A stretch of DNA of 64,000 nt from Diadophis punctatus similis (lineage: Eukaryota > Chordata > Lepidosauria > Squamata > Dipsadidae): the NCBI GenBank assembly GCA_023053685.1, contig JALIGW010000001.1, positions 68,253,240-68,317,239 of the forward strand, in the 5' to 3' direction. Both the position numbers and the translations under genes were made by a program. Under the pieces are notes generated by a model, which was not told where the DNA came from, made no database searches, and worked only from the letters and a program-made list of their open reading frames with translations. Below are positions 11,454 to 21,811 of this stretch, piece after piece (the first letter of the stretch is position 1; every line of letters begins with the position of its first letter).

Positions 11454-11882
11454 AATTGAAGTTGTGTTTTAACTCTCCACATGATCCTGACATTTAATAA
11501 GATAACTGTGAGGAAAATTTGGATGTTCAGGTAAACATGAATAAAATTGTTCAGATGCCGTAGCAAGGTTGGAACTGCCCTGCAAGGCGTCTAGGGAAGG
11601 GGTGGTGCTGATGATGGGAGTCATAGTAACCTACCTAGCATAAAGAGCCTGATAAAATCTCAGAAATGAAGGTGAATATATGTGTTCCTGGGATAATGTT
11701 GCAGGATCCAATCTGGGTTGCCAGAGAGAAGTTCCCTGAGAATGGGATCCAGCACGAATCTAAAAGCTCAGAAGACAAAATTTCTGGTCCTGGTGATCCA
11801 CCCAGATTGGATCCTGCAAATCTCAGAAAACTGAATAAGCTCATCCCGCCTCCCCAATCTAATAATGAACTTGTAAATAGAG

Positions 11883-12098
11883 CAGGGGTGAAATGCTCCC
11901 GGTTCGCTTTTACCTGTCGGTCGTCGGAGAGCTGATTGCGAAGGTAGCGTGACGCTCCACCCATCCCCAGGACACCACCATTTGAGTTCTTGTACCCTCT
12001 GCGCATGAACAGAACGCTTTGTGCATGCGCAGAGGGTAAAAGAACTCAAATGGCGGTGTCCCGGCAGGTGGGCGGAGCGTCACGCTATTTCACCGCTG
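11883..12098. mobile_element. hAT-type MITE, palindromic
   Basis: Flanked by the 8-bp repeat AAATAGAG at 11875-11882 and 12099-12106. The left end is CAGGGGTGAAATGC, the right end is ATTTCACCGCTG. The inner part folds back: AGAGGGTAAAAGAACTCAAA near 12031 complements TTTGAGTTCTTGTACCCTCT at 11981-12000 around a TGTGCATGCGCAG core. Confidence 0.93.
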
Positions 12099-12106
12099 AA
12101 ATAGAG

Positions 12107-13303
12107 GCAGATACTGCAAAACACCATAAACTCTTATGAATTTGTTCCTACTGTTAGCAAATCTACTTTTAGGCAATGATAGAGTGTAACATGACAATAG
12201 CAGTGAAACAGCATTCAGACTTTCAGTTGTGAAAAAAGATAATAGGGGAACACTGGAGGAAGTAACACTGATTCTAAAGCCAAATGGTTTGATATGGAGA
12301 TCACTTGCACGGAAAGAAGCACTTTTCACTTGCCCAGGGAGGCATAGAGGAAACAGCACCAAGAGAATCAAGTGGGAATAGAAAGAAAAATTGAACCAAG
12401 GAACAGACTATGAATCTAACTTCTGTGGCTCAGATGGAAAGAGCTAATGGCTTTTTGTGCAAAGGGCACCAGGAAATCATAAGCCTCAAGAGGTGCTTTT
12501 TAATAAGTGAGAGAAGTGATTTCAAAGGTGTTGTGCTAGTTGATAGCAAGCATCTTCCCTTCCAAACCAAAGCACTGATTATGGAATTAGTTTCTGCAAG
12601 GAAGGAAAATTTTGTCACTTATTTGAATTCCATATTCAGAGAGATAATGGCTTCAGTGTGTGTTTTGAGTTCTGAAGTTAGAAACTTTATTGGGAAAAGG
12701 GACTTTTGTGTAAGTGTTTGTGAGAGATAAAGGTAAATAATGTGACAAAATTTTAGGGAAGCAAGAATATAATGATTTTAGAGGCAAAGAAAAATTAATA
12801 CTATTATTTTTTTAAAAAGTTAATATATTTTACTGAACTTATCACATTTATCCTCCACCTTTTCTTAAAAAGATGAAGACAGCATACATTAAAGCTGTCT
12901 TAATTTTATCCCTAATCTTATGGTGTATATTAGGGTGGGTTTTTTTTTTTAGATTAGGAGCTTTAGATAGTTACAGACCTTCTATCTGTAACTAAGTAAC
13001 TAGCTTCTATTATAGTTAGGTTTCTGCACTGGAAATAGTCTAAAACTAGAATACAAGTTATTTCATTTATCTAGGATGAATGGGCAGGTCCAAATTTGCA
13101 CTATTCTGATTGAATTCCATTATTATGTTTCTTGGAGCTTGGTTGTTGTATGACTGATACCAGGACAGTAAACCACAATATTTTCATCAGTGGGAAAGAC
13201 AGGGATATGTATTGGATTCAGTAATTAACAGGTGTGCTTATAAAGAAGCCAACATCTGGCCAACATTTTCTTGGTTGATGGGCAAGTTAAAAAGAAACCT
13301 TAG
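12107..13303. other. Unrecognised DNA upstream of the DIRS element
   Basis: Holds a 106-codon open frame at 12410-12730 (+) with no recognisable domain, signal peptide or homologous repeat. It starts at an ordinary ATG and shows no splice context I would trust. I treat it as random but record it as the longest non-repeat frame in this stretch. Confidence 0.4.
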
Positions 13304-13419
13304 TTTCTCCATAGTGGGTGGCGCTAGCCTCCAAGATTGGGATGACCTCATCCATCAGCCAATCAGGACTGAGTCTGACCTCATATAAAAGCTGACACTG
13401 TGCCATAAACCCCCTCTTT
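13304..13419 (+). promoter_or_regulatory. DIRS left inverted terminal repeat with TATA box
   Basis: Begins TTTCTCCATAGTGGGTGG and contains TATAAAA at 13384-13390, pointing into the element. It complements the right ITR (18697-18810). By analogy with DIRS elements it should hold the promoter for the element RNA. It lacks the 27-bp outer extension found on the right end, which is normal for the unequal ITRs of DIRS. Confidence 0.85.
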
Positions 13420-14512
13420 CGACTCAGTCCTAGCCTAGGATTGTTTTCTCCCATTTCGCAGTTTTATCACCTTCTACTGATTCTACTGATTTCTGATCAA
13501 CTATCAACCCATCATTGAATGTGAGTGAATTCCCACCTGCCCATTCCATCGGGGGTGTTGGAATATCTGGACAGGCCTCGGCCTGGTCCAAGGCCTATTG
13601 CCACCTTAAGTGGCTGGCTGTTAGCCTCACATTGCGGCCTGGCATTCCTGATTCCATCAACTAGTCACAGAAGCCAGGCGCTTGAGTGACCAGCAGCCAG
13701 GGTGGTTTTTTGGGCCACTTCCGCAGGAGAGAGACCTGATTCCATCAACTACCGCAGTAGCCTAGTGCTTGCGCGGCCTGGTCTCTTCTCTGTCCCGCTC
13801 CTACTCTGGGGCCTACAGTCTTTGTCTGCCCCTTCGGAGCGGCCCTAGTGAGGGCGAGTGTTGGCGGTCCACTCGGCGGCACATCGGCCTGTGCGACCGC
13901 CCCTCCTCACTGAGGGACAGCCGGGCATCGGCCGGCTCATCGCCGCCCTCGTGAAGCCCTTTGGGCCTCCGGTTGGCTTCAGGGCCTAATTGGGCCCCGT
14001 CGGGTGTCTTGCGGCCTCACCGGCAGTGATTCGGCTGCGAGGCCTTCTCCTAATTGGTCCTGAGCGGCCGGCGAAGCTTTTCCCGCCTGGAGGAGCGACT
14101 CACCCGCCCCTCAGCTGTGTGGGCCGTTAGCTCCTCGCGCAGGCGCACAACGTGGCCACCTCGTCAGAGCCGGGAACTCCCTCGATCGGCGTCTCCAGCC
14201 GGAGGGCGGCTCCTGGGCCTCCGCGCAGCCGCAGTACACCCGCCCACGCCGCAGGGAATCCCCCTGCGGCGCGTCATTGCTCCAGCTGGCCCGCGGCTCC
14301 CCGGCGACGTGGATCTTCGCCTCTTCGGCCCCTATTGCTCCGCGCCCACCGATCGGGCCGCCGGATCGTCCAGCTGCGGAGGCAGCTCTACGGGAGGCAG
14401 CGCAAGTCTTCAGAGCCCTCCAAGACTTCCCTGCCAACTGGGACTCCATTGGGCCGTAAAAGCGCCCCCTTCTTTCTTCCGCCTTTTCGCTGCCGGCCCA
14501 GTCCCTGCCAGC
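13420..14512 (+). other. DIRS 5' leader, GC-rich
   Basis: Region between the left ITR and the first credible gag ATG. It becomes strongly GC- and CpG-rich after about 13780. An open frame in phase with gag extends upstream to 14054, but its sequence is Arg/Pro/Ser-rich without the character of the downstream Gag, and several frames on both strands are open together, a composition effect. It is probably untranslated leader, or a decayed N-terminal extension. Confidence 0.55.
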
Positions 14513-15554
14513 ATGGCTGATAAGGCCACCTCGGGCAGGAATAAGCCCAGGTCGGCCAAGGATCAAGAGGGTGGGGCTGCCAAATCTTCACCTCTTCCTA
14601 CCAGCCACCGGGACCGCTCCCTCCACAGGCGTGAGGTGGAAAAGGCCAAGACTGCCTCCAAGAGCAGCCGCTCTAGTAAGGACAGGGACAAGGCCCCCAA
14701 GGACCCGGAGCGCACCACAGCACCCCCTGCTGTTGCTCCTCCCACTGCGCACCATGAGCCCTCTGGCACCTCTGGCCAGAGGGACCGGCGCTCCTCAGGC
14801 ACCCTATCCCTGGACAACCCTGAGGTTCTTCAATGTGTCCACCGCCTTGGCTCAACATCTGCCGATACCTCCGGTGGAACCCGCCATCAAGGCACTATAC
14901 ACTCCTGCACAGATGCCCGGGGACTCTGAGGAGTTACTCCGCCCTGAGGACAGGCGCACAGAACAGGCCCTACAGAAGACCCACCAGGCGGCCGCCTAGG
15001 CGGTCAAGGCCTCTGCGACGGCGTCCTTTTTTTGCCAGATGTCCATCCGCTGGCTAAAGGCCCTGCAGGAGCACCTGCCTCCTTCAGACGTCCGAGCGAG
15101 GCAGGACATTAACAAACTTATCGCTGCCTCGCAGTTCACCTCGGACGCAACGCTCCAGGCCACCCGGTTCGCGGCCAAGGCCATGGGAACATCTGTGGTG
15201 GCGCGCAGGATGCACTGGTTGAGGAGCTGGCCCGCGGACTGCCGTCACAAGTGGCGCCTAGCAGGGGCACCAGTGGCGAACAAATCGCTTTTCGGTGAGG
15301 CACTTGAACCCTACCTCATCGAGACCAAGGACAAGCGCAAGGTCTTGCCCAACTCTACCAGGAAGGCACAGGTCAAGCCGCAAACCCCTGCCCCGACGTT
15401 CCCCAGGCGCCAATATCGGGCGCCTCAGTACGCTCAGAACAGGTCACGGGCCTCGACCCGTCAGAACCAGGGTCAGGACAGGGCCAATTCCAGCCAATCC
15501 TCCAAGCGCCCTTTTCGGAAGGCAGGTGGTCGCCCCTTCCGCCGCTACAAGTAG
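14513..15554 (+). pseudogene. gag: DIRS Gag-like protein, frameshifted with in-frame stop
   Basis: I take the ATG at 14513 (MADKATSGRNKPRSAKDQEG) as the start because the protein becomes Lys/Arg/Ser-rich there, as in DIRS ORF1 products. The frame then changes near 14820-14870: the continuation is in another phase and includes NVSTALAQHLPIPPVEPAI. That phase meets a TAG at 14997-14999 and resumes to the terminal TAG at 15552-15554. The C-terminal third is Arg/Gln/Ser-rich and ends RPFRRYK, plausible for RNA binding. The role would be packaging of the element RNA. At least one indel and one point mutation make this copy non-functional. The terminal stop overlaps the start of the RT frame. Confidence 0.75.
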
Positions 15555-17440
15555 TGGACCCAACTTCTCCCATTGGGGGTCGCCTGCGTTTTTTCGCTAG
15601 GCGGTGGGAGGAGATTACTACGGACGCTTGGGTCCGCGAGACCCTGTCACTTGGACTCGCGTTAGATCTCCTCTCCACCCCCCCGGATTCCTTCATGAGG
15701 TGCTCCCAGTCCTCCAACCCGCAGAAGCAGGCCCAGATGCTTGAAGCCATCCAGCATCTGCTGGAGATTGAGGCCATCCAGCGGGTCCCGGAGGACCAGC
15801 GGGGGCAAGGATTCTATTCCAACTTGTTCCTCGTGGAGAAATCGTCGGGTGGGTGGAGAGCGGTCTTGGACCTTAAGCGCCTTAATAAGTTCTTGGTGTA
15901 CAAGAAATTTAAGATGCATACTTTACAGTCCATATTGGACGGCATTCGTAAGGGTGACTTTATGTGCTCTATCGACCTCACTGAGGCATATTTGCATGTC
16001 CCAATTCGGCCTTCCCACCAAAAGTTCCTGTGGTTCTCATATAACAACGAACACTATCAGTATTCGGCCCTTCCATTCGGCCTCTCCTCGGCACCCAGGG
16101 TCTTCACAAAGATTCTGGCCGCCCTTGCAGCTCATTTGAGGGCGGTGCCGATTCGAGTACAGTGTTACCTCGATGACATTTTAATTCAGTCGTCCTCCCT
16201 GGCCCGGGCAGAGCTGGACCTGCAGACCACCATGGACGTTCTGCAGCACCATGGCTTCTCTCTCAACCTGGAGAAGAGCCACTTGATTCCCTCCACTCGC
16301 ATCACTCACTTGGGGGCCATTGTGGACTCTCTGGAGTGCAGGGTGTATCTGTTGGAGGAAAGACAACTCAGTCTTTCCTCTCTGACCCAACAGGTTCTTG
16401 GACAGGGGCGGGTTCCGCTGAACCTCCTGTCCTCCCTGTTGGGTAAGATGATATCCACCATACATATAACACCTTGGGCACAACTGCACTCCAGAGACCT
16501 CCAATGGTTTCTTTTGCCTTTTCAGCAGGCCAACAAGTCCAACTCATCGGCCAAGGTGCAGCTACCGACGACGGTCCGATGATCCCTGCATTGGTGGCGG
16601 TCCCAGGCGATCAGCAAGGGTTCCTGCTTCCTCGAGCCTCACCGGGTGACGGTGACATCGGATGCCAGCCTCTACGGGTGGGGCGCCCACACGTCATCTC
16701 ACGTGGCACAGGGCACCTGGACCACGGCGGAGTCAACGGCCAGCATCAACCTCCTGGAGCTACGAGCGGCGTCCCTGGGCCTCCGGCAATTCCAACATAT
16801 CCTAGCTGGCCAACACGTCCTCCTGTTGACGGACAACGTGACCACCAAGGCCCACGTCAACAGGCAGGGTGGGACTGTCTCGCGCCGCCTGCTCTCCGAG
16901 GCCAAGGAATTGGGCCTCTGGGCGGAACGGCACCTCCTCTCGCTCCGGGCAGAGCACATCTTGGGGGTGTCGAACCGCACAGCGGACTGGCTCAGCCGCC
17001 ACGATGTCGACACGGCAGAGTGGGCTCTGCACCCAGACATTTTTCAGGAGCTGACTGCCCGGTTTGGCAACCCGGTAGTCGACCTCTTTGCAACCCCGCT
17101 GAATGCCAAGCTCCCGCGCTTCATCACGCGGTACCAGACTCCCGGCGCGATGGACACGGACGCCCTCCGCTGCCCGTGGCCACGGGGCCTACTCTACGCA
17201 TTTCCGCCCCTTCCACTCATTCCCCGAGTTATCAGGAAGATGCTAGACGAGCAGGCGGAACTGATCCTATTGGCTCCCCATTGGCCACGGCGGGCATGGT
17301 TTGCGGACCTCAAGTCGCTCTCGACAGGCCCATCCTGGAGGATCCCGCAGACCGCATCGTCGCTCTCCCAGGGGTCAGTCCAGCACCCGGACCCGCAGTG
17401 GCTCCAACTGACCGCCTGGCGCTTGAGCGGCGCACCCTAA
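15554..17440 (+). pseudogene. DIRS reverse transcriptase - RNase H, one premature stop
   Basis: The frame opens at a GTG overlapping the gag stop, so the natural start is unclear. RT comes first: the catalytic Asp in MCSIDLTEAYLHVP (codon 141, 15974-15976), the conserved ALPFGLSSAPRVF, and YLDD at codons 205-208 (16166-16177). A TGA at 16580-16582 interrupts it; the same phase continues immediately and contains RNase H: Asp in TSDASLYGWGAH (16661-16663), Glu in LELRAA (16757-16759), Asp in LLTDNVT (16832-16834), and GVSNRTADWLSR. The last part (VVDLFATPLNAKLPRF, AFPPLPLIPRVIRKM, APHWPRRAWF) is the block that follows RNase H in DIRS polyproteins. Stop TAA at 17438-17440. A CGA-to-TGA CpG transition is the simplest explanation of the break. 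Confidence 0.9.
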
Positions 17441-18501
17441 CTCTTTGCGGGGTCCCCGAGGGCATTATCCGTACTCTGCTCTCCTCACGCCGGGCCTCCA
17501 CCATCCGTATCTACAACTCCACCTGGAGGACGTTTCAGGATTGGTGTGTCGGCGCCGGCTTTAACCCGATCGACCTTTCGGTCATCCAGATCCTCCAATT
17601 TCTGCAAGCAGGCCTCAACAAGGGTCTCTCGCCCAGCACCTTGCGGCATCAGGTGGCAGCACTCTCAACGGTCCTTTCCTGCCACTCTTCTGCACCTCTG
17701 TCAACGCATCCTTTAGTCGTTCGCTTTTTGAAGGCGGCGGTCATTATCTCGCCTCCAGTGGTACACAGGTACCCCACCTGGGACCTGCAGAAGTTTCTTT
17801 TGGCACTGACCGAGGCCCCCTATGAGCCCCTCCGGACAGTTTCGCTACAGCACCTTACGCATAAGGTTGCCTTTTTGGTAGCGATCACTTCAGCCCGGAG
17901 GATATCCGAACTGGCAGCACTATCCGTCCGGGACGATCTCTGTATTTTCCATCCGGACCGGGTGGTGCTCCGCCTTGACCCCACATTCCTGCCCAAGATC
18001 AATACATACTTCCACAGGGCGCAGGAAGTGGTCCTTCCTTCCTTCTACTCCCCGCCTATAACGCCGACCGAGCGCATATGGCACACTGTCGATGTCCGGC
18101 GAGCGGTCAAAATCTACAATATCCGCATGGCTCCTTTCCGACTTTCGGAGTCCTTGTTTGTGGGGTTCCATGCTTTGTCCATGGGTCGCAAGGCCTCAGC
18201 GGCGATGGTCGGTCGCTGGATACGCGCGGTAATCGCAGACGTTTACCGACATGAGAACCTTCCTCGTCCGCCACACCTGACGGCTCACTCCACGCGCAGT
18301 GCCGCCACCACGGCGGCTTGGACTACTAATGCCTCCTTGGAGGAACTGTGCCGAGCAGCGACGTGGTCCTCTCCGTTGCCCTTTATTAGACATTATAAAG
18401 TAGACTCCTTTGCCTCGGCTGAGGCGGATTTTGGGCGTAGGGTTTTACAAACCATGGTGACTCCTGACGGGGTCTCTAATTCTGGTGACTACCCTCCCTA
18501 A
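17296..18501 (+). CDS. DIRS tyrosine recombinase, open frame
   Basis: A lambda-integrase-type recombinase that would integrate the circular DNA copy. Catalytic residues are visible: Arg in SARRISELAAL (nt 17899-17901), HSTR (His 18286-18288, Arg 18295-18297) and the nucleophilic Tyr in FIRHYKVD (18394-18396). An N-terminal SAM-like/core-binding domain (RRASTIRIYNSTWRTFQDWC; VIQILQFLQAGLNKG) precedes the catalytic domain. I chose the ATG at 17296 as a plausible start just ahead of the conserved part (from about 17446); the same phase is open from 16474, giving 675 codons, but that upstream part overlaps RNase H and reads as its shadow. Stop TAA at 18499-18501. No inactivating lesion is visible, unlike its neighbours. 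Confidence 0.88.
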   Translation: MVCGPQVALDRPILEDPADRIVALPGVSPAPGPAVAPTDRLALERRTLTLCGVPEGIIRTLLSSRRASTIRIYNSTWRTFQDWCVGAGFNPIDLSVIQILQFLQAGLNKGLSPSTLRHQVAALSTVLSCHSSAPLSTHPLVVRFLKAAVIISPPVVHRYPTWDLQKFLLALTEAPYEPLRTVSLQHLTHKVAFLVAITSARRISELAALSVRDDLCIFHPDRVVLRLDPTFLPKINTYFHRAQEVVLPSFYSPPITPTERIWHTVDVRRAVKIYNIRMAPFRLSESLFVGFHALSMGRKASAAMVGRWIRAVIADVYRHENLPRPPHLTAHSTRSAATTAAWTTNASLEELCRAATWSSPLPFIRHYKVDSFASAEADFGRRVLQTMVTPDGVSNSGDYPP

Positions 18502-18524
18502 GGGACGATACGGCTTTGGTATGT

Positions 18525-18616
18525 CCCAATCTTGGAGGCTAGCGCCACCCACTATGGAGAAAGGGCGTTGTTACTTACCTGAACGCCCATTCTCGTAGGG
18601 TGGCGCTAGCCTCCAA
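18525..18616. repeat. DIRS internal complementary region (ICR)
   Basis: 18525-18562 is the complement of the outer left end (to TTTCTCCATAGTGGGTGG at 13304) and 18560-18616 is the complement of the outer right end (AGGTAAGTAACAACGCCCTTT ending 18837), meeting at GGAGAAA|GGGCG with a shared AAA. In DIRS-1 this region is held to template regeneration of the termini and circle closure. Its presence confirms the class and defines the element borders. Confidence 0.93.
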
Positions 18617-18696
18617 GTCCCTCCCTTTTTCGGAGTTGTGCTTACTGAAGGTGTGCGTGGGGACAAAACTATGGGTCTGACCTACTCCTTCGTCTC

Positions 18697-18837
18697 AAGA
18701 GGGGGTTTATGGCACAGTGTCAGCTTTTATATGAGGTCAGACTCAGTCCTGATTGGCTGATGGATGAGGTCATCCCAATCTTGGAGGCTAGTGCCACCCT
18801 ACGAGAATGGGCGTTCAGGTAAGTAACAACGCCCTTT
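18697..18837 (-). promoter_or_regulatory. DIRS right inverted terminal repeat
   Basis: Inverted copy of the left ITR (AAGAGGGGGTTTATGGC... to CCACCC...), plus an outer extension ending AACAACGCCCTTT. The TATA box is inverted here (TTTTATATGAGG, near 18730) and would drive RNA leftwards, antisense to the element. A perfect splice-donor sequence CAGGTAAGT lies at 18816-18824 on the + strand, facing outwards. Confidence 0.85.
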
Positions 18838-18869
18838 CACCAGCCGTTCCTCTTTGTATAACTTCACAA

Positions 18870-20600
18870 TCTTCAGTCATGTCTTCTGAAGTACTAATAT
18901 TTATTTTATAGGAAAGAAAAAATGAGTTAGCCATTCCTATCAACCTCCAGCCATCGGTTGCATCAGTTGCATTATTTAAAGAAAAGATTCCATCATACTA
19001 TTTCTTTTGGCATGAAACTCACTCAACCTCTCTGTCTGAAATCTGGCACTAATATTCCCTATCAATGGGACCACATCGCTTGAAATTCCATTACAATCTG
19101 TCTATAAAAAGAGTAAAGATTCTTGTTGTTTTGTTAAAGAGGCACTTCTTTATTTGACATACTTTATCACCACTTAGAAATCTAAGGAACCATGTAATAT
19201 ATTATGCTTTTCTTCTTGATTTTGAATGATTAAATAGTGAGCTGACATTAGTTAGGAAAACAATATTAGTTTGATTAAATACCTATCATAGATAATTCAG
19301 AATAGTTTTAGTTACTTAGTAATCAAATTATTAAATACATCTAGAGGCAATCCAGATTAATTTTGCTTTCAATGAGGAAGATGTCAAATCTAATACTGGC
19401 ACTTAACCTAGATGGGACAATGCAATTTTCGTAATCCCTTATTTCTTCATCAAAAGTATTCTCTCTGTTATTTTCAAGTACTAGAATACGGTAAAGATCC
19501 TTTTGAAGATTGAAATCAAAATCACAATGTAATTAGAATTGTTAGAGTTGTTAACAATTGAAAGCATTATGTTTGATTGCCATTGGGTGTACAACAGATA
19601 TTTTAATAGCACTTGTGAGGCAGAGTCTACCTCTGTATCTGAACAAAAGCGATTCAGCTTTCATATGGGAAACGTATAATATCTGCCAGTCGTTGCTCTA
19701 ATAGATGGCATTTCCCAATTTGGGCCAATGTAAATAGTCTTCTATGAGGAACATATTATATGTAGGAGCAGTCCAGAAAGCATGAACTATGTGCTATCAA
19801 AAGATGGGAAACACTTGGGATGGGAAAATTCCAAATTTTCTGCTGCAATTTAGCCAGAGTTTTATTAAGCACCTTAGCAGTGACAAGGTAAGACCTCAGT
19901 AAGCCAAATCATCATTAATTTGTCTTCTTATGGTAGAAGAGAACCTATTTAGCAAAGTGACATGGACTAAAGAAATTCCTTAATAGACTTACCAAAATCT
20001 AAGATGACAATATCTTATTAAAACACCAAGGAAAACGCAGCCTAATTCCAATCATGTTAGTATACTAGAATAAGGAACTCATAGTCATATTTCAAGTGGC
20101 TTGATTGCACTGTTTCCAAGCTAGGCAAGTCGTTATAAATAAAAGGAGGAATACAGTACAGCGTAAAATTCCGAAGTTTGGCTTTAAATAGCTTAATAGT
20201 TGCTAGGACATAATTATCATAAACTTGGCTTCAACTTTAGTATTTGGAAGGGATGCCTTTAGGGCTTTTACTAAAAGCCCTCAAGTTTGAATGGACCAAC
20301 AGGTAGAAGATTAAAAACAGACACCTAGATATTTAAAGGGGTTTTTTTGCCATTGAACATCCATTTCATTGTGGTCTTAAAGTGTTTCTTAGATAATACT
20401 GATACTTTTGTTTCAGACTAGTTTACTTCAAGGAATTCTCTAGATAAGCAGAATGGTAAAGTTTAAGGCATCTTTGAAGGCCTACTTGGGTTGCAGACAA
20501 TATGGTTGCATCGTCAGCATAAAGGAGACAGGGGTGGGAGTGGGAAAGGGATGGAATTCTGGCTTAACAAACATCTCAAAATATGGTTAGTGTGAAGATT
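18870..20600 (-). pseudogene. Old LINE remnant with RT YADD motif
   Basis: On the minus strand 20507-20524 reads LYADDA and continues TILSATQVGLQRC, the catalytic block of non-LTR reverse transcriptases, until a stop near 20427. The Y.D.D.A.LLS..VGL arrangement resembles R4/Dong-like LINEs of squamates, but I cannot prove the clade. The rest is too decayed for exact borders; downstream phrases on the minus strand read like degraded LINE coding sequence. The listed limits are approximate. Confidence 0.5.
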
Positions 20601-20767
20601 GAATACTGATGGGGCAAGTGTACATGTATCTTTGCTAGTGAGGATGGGTTAAGTTAAATCACCAAAGGATATTAACCTTAACTTGAGTGATTGTGCTGTG
20701 ATGTAATAGCAGTATTAGCCCAGGAAGACAGTGGTGTCACATTGTATTAGGTAATTTCCTCCAGTTA

Positions 20768-20885
20768 CTTCTCCATAGTGGGTGGAACTATCAGCCAGGA
20801 TGGGATTGGGCAAGGTCATTACTCATCCTGGCTGATAGTTCCACCCTATGAGAAGGAGCGTATCAGGTAAGTACAATACAACTTT
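20768..20885. mobile_element. 118-bp minimal element made of DIRS-like termini
   Basis: The left end CTTCTCCATAGTGGGTGG matches the DIRS left end (TTTCTCCATAGTGGGTGG) at 17 of 18 positions. The right end runs CCACCCTATGAGAAGGAGCG then TATCAGGTAAGTACAATACA and ACTTT, following the DIRS right end base for base in its conserved parts. The middle differs but forms its own inverted repeat (AACTATCAGCCAGGATG and its complement). It has no coding capacity and looks like a non-autonomous derivative of a different DIRS subfamily. Confidence 0.8.
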
Positions 20886-21138
20886 TATTATTAAACTTCT
20901 ATGCCACCCATCTCACTAAAGCAACCATGTAGAATAGAATCAAAAGCCACTCTAAGATCTATAAAGCCTACATAAAGGGCATCTTTAGCTGGCTGTAATT
21001 AAGTGATGTAGAAAGATTTTTTTAAAAGGTGGAGAATTTATTGAAGTTAGATGCTTAGGATTTAGAATTGCAGGGCAACTGTCAAACTTATCAGACTGAT
21101 AATTTTTAACCAGAAATGTAATGCAACATTTCCATGTA

Positions 21139-21733
21139 CCATGTTTCCCTGAAAATAAGACCGGGTCTTATTTACTTGTGACCCCTGAAAAAATGGCTAG
21201 GGCTTCTTTTCGGGGAGGGTTTGTTTCTTTTTTTGAGGTGCAGGAGGCGGTGAGTGCGGTCCCCTCATGGCTACTCAGCCCTTTAACCGCGGCCTGTGAA
21301 TCAGCTGAGCCAGCGAGGACTGGGAGTTCTGTCTCTCCAGGCGCTTGGAGATGTTTCCGGCATATTCTTGACAGCCCTAGCCCAGCCCATGGCACCAGTC
21401 AACCTTGCAGCTGAGGGCCCCTCTTGCAGCTGAGGGCAGCTCACCTTGTGGCTATGGAGCAGGTGGCGACCATGGTTTGTGCTCCACCAGGCCTGGAGCT
21501 TGGGTGTTGCTGAGGCTGCTGCTACAATGAGGCAGAAAGCTATGTGGCCCATCTGAATCAGCTCCACCCCCACCTCTACCCGGCTGCTGCTGCTTGACAA
21601 AAGGATGAAAAGGCAGGCAAGATTGTGGGAAGTGCGCACTTATGGTACAAGCAAAGCACAGCCTTTCAAGCAATCAAATGTGTGTATGTGTGAGAGAGAG
21701 AGAGAGGGGGGAGGGAGGGAGGGAGGGAGGGAG

Positions 21734-21811
<78 letters not shown>

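Larger units (their letters stand above)
13304..18837 (+). mobile_element. DIRS-like tyrosine-recombinase retrotransposon
   Basis: Complete architecture of a DIRS-group element in 5.5 kb: inverted terminal repeats (13304-13419; 18697-18837), a gag-like frame, reverse transcriptase with YLDD, RNase H plus the DIRS-typical C-terminal region, a tyrosine recombinase, and an internal complementary region (18525-18616) matching both outermost ends. There is no target duplication, as expected for recombinase-mediated insertion. GC content is far above the flanks. gag and RT/RNase H each carry inactivating changes, so the copy is probably immobile on its own, though the recombinase frame is open. DIRS elements are known from reptiles, amphibians, fish and invertebrates. 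Confidence 0.95.

Noticed and set aside
12410..12730. 106-codon frame considered as a host exon
   Set aside because: No domain, no convincing splice sites and no neighbouring exons; kept only as a note in the feature list.
14054..14512. Upstream start for the gag-like frame
   Set aside because: The 153 extra residues lack Gag-like character, the region is open in many frames because of GC bias, and the ATG at 14513 fits better.
16474..17295. First 270 or so codons of the 675-codon open frame as a separate protein
   Set aside because: It is the shifted shadow of RNase H with no motif of its own; only the part from about 17296 is recognisable.
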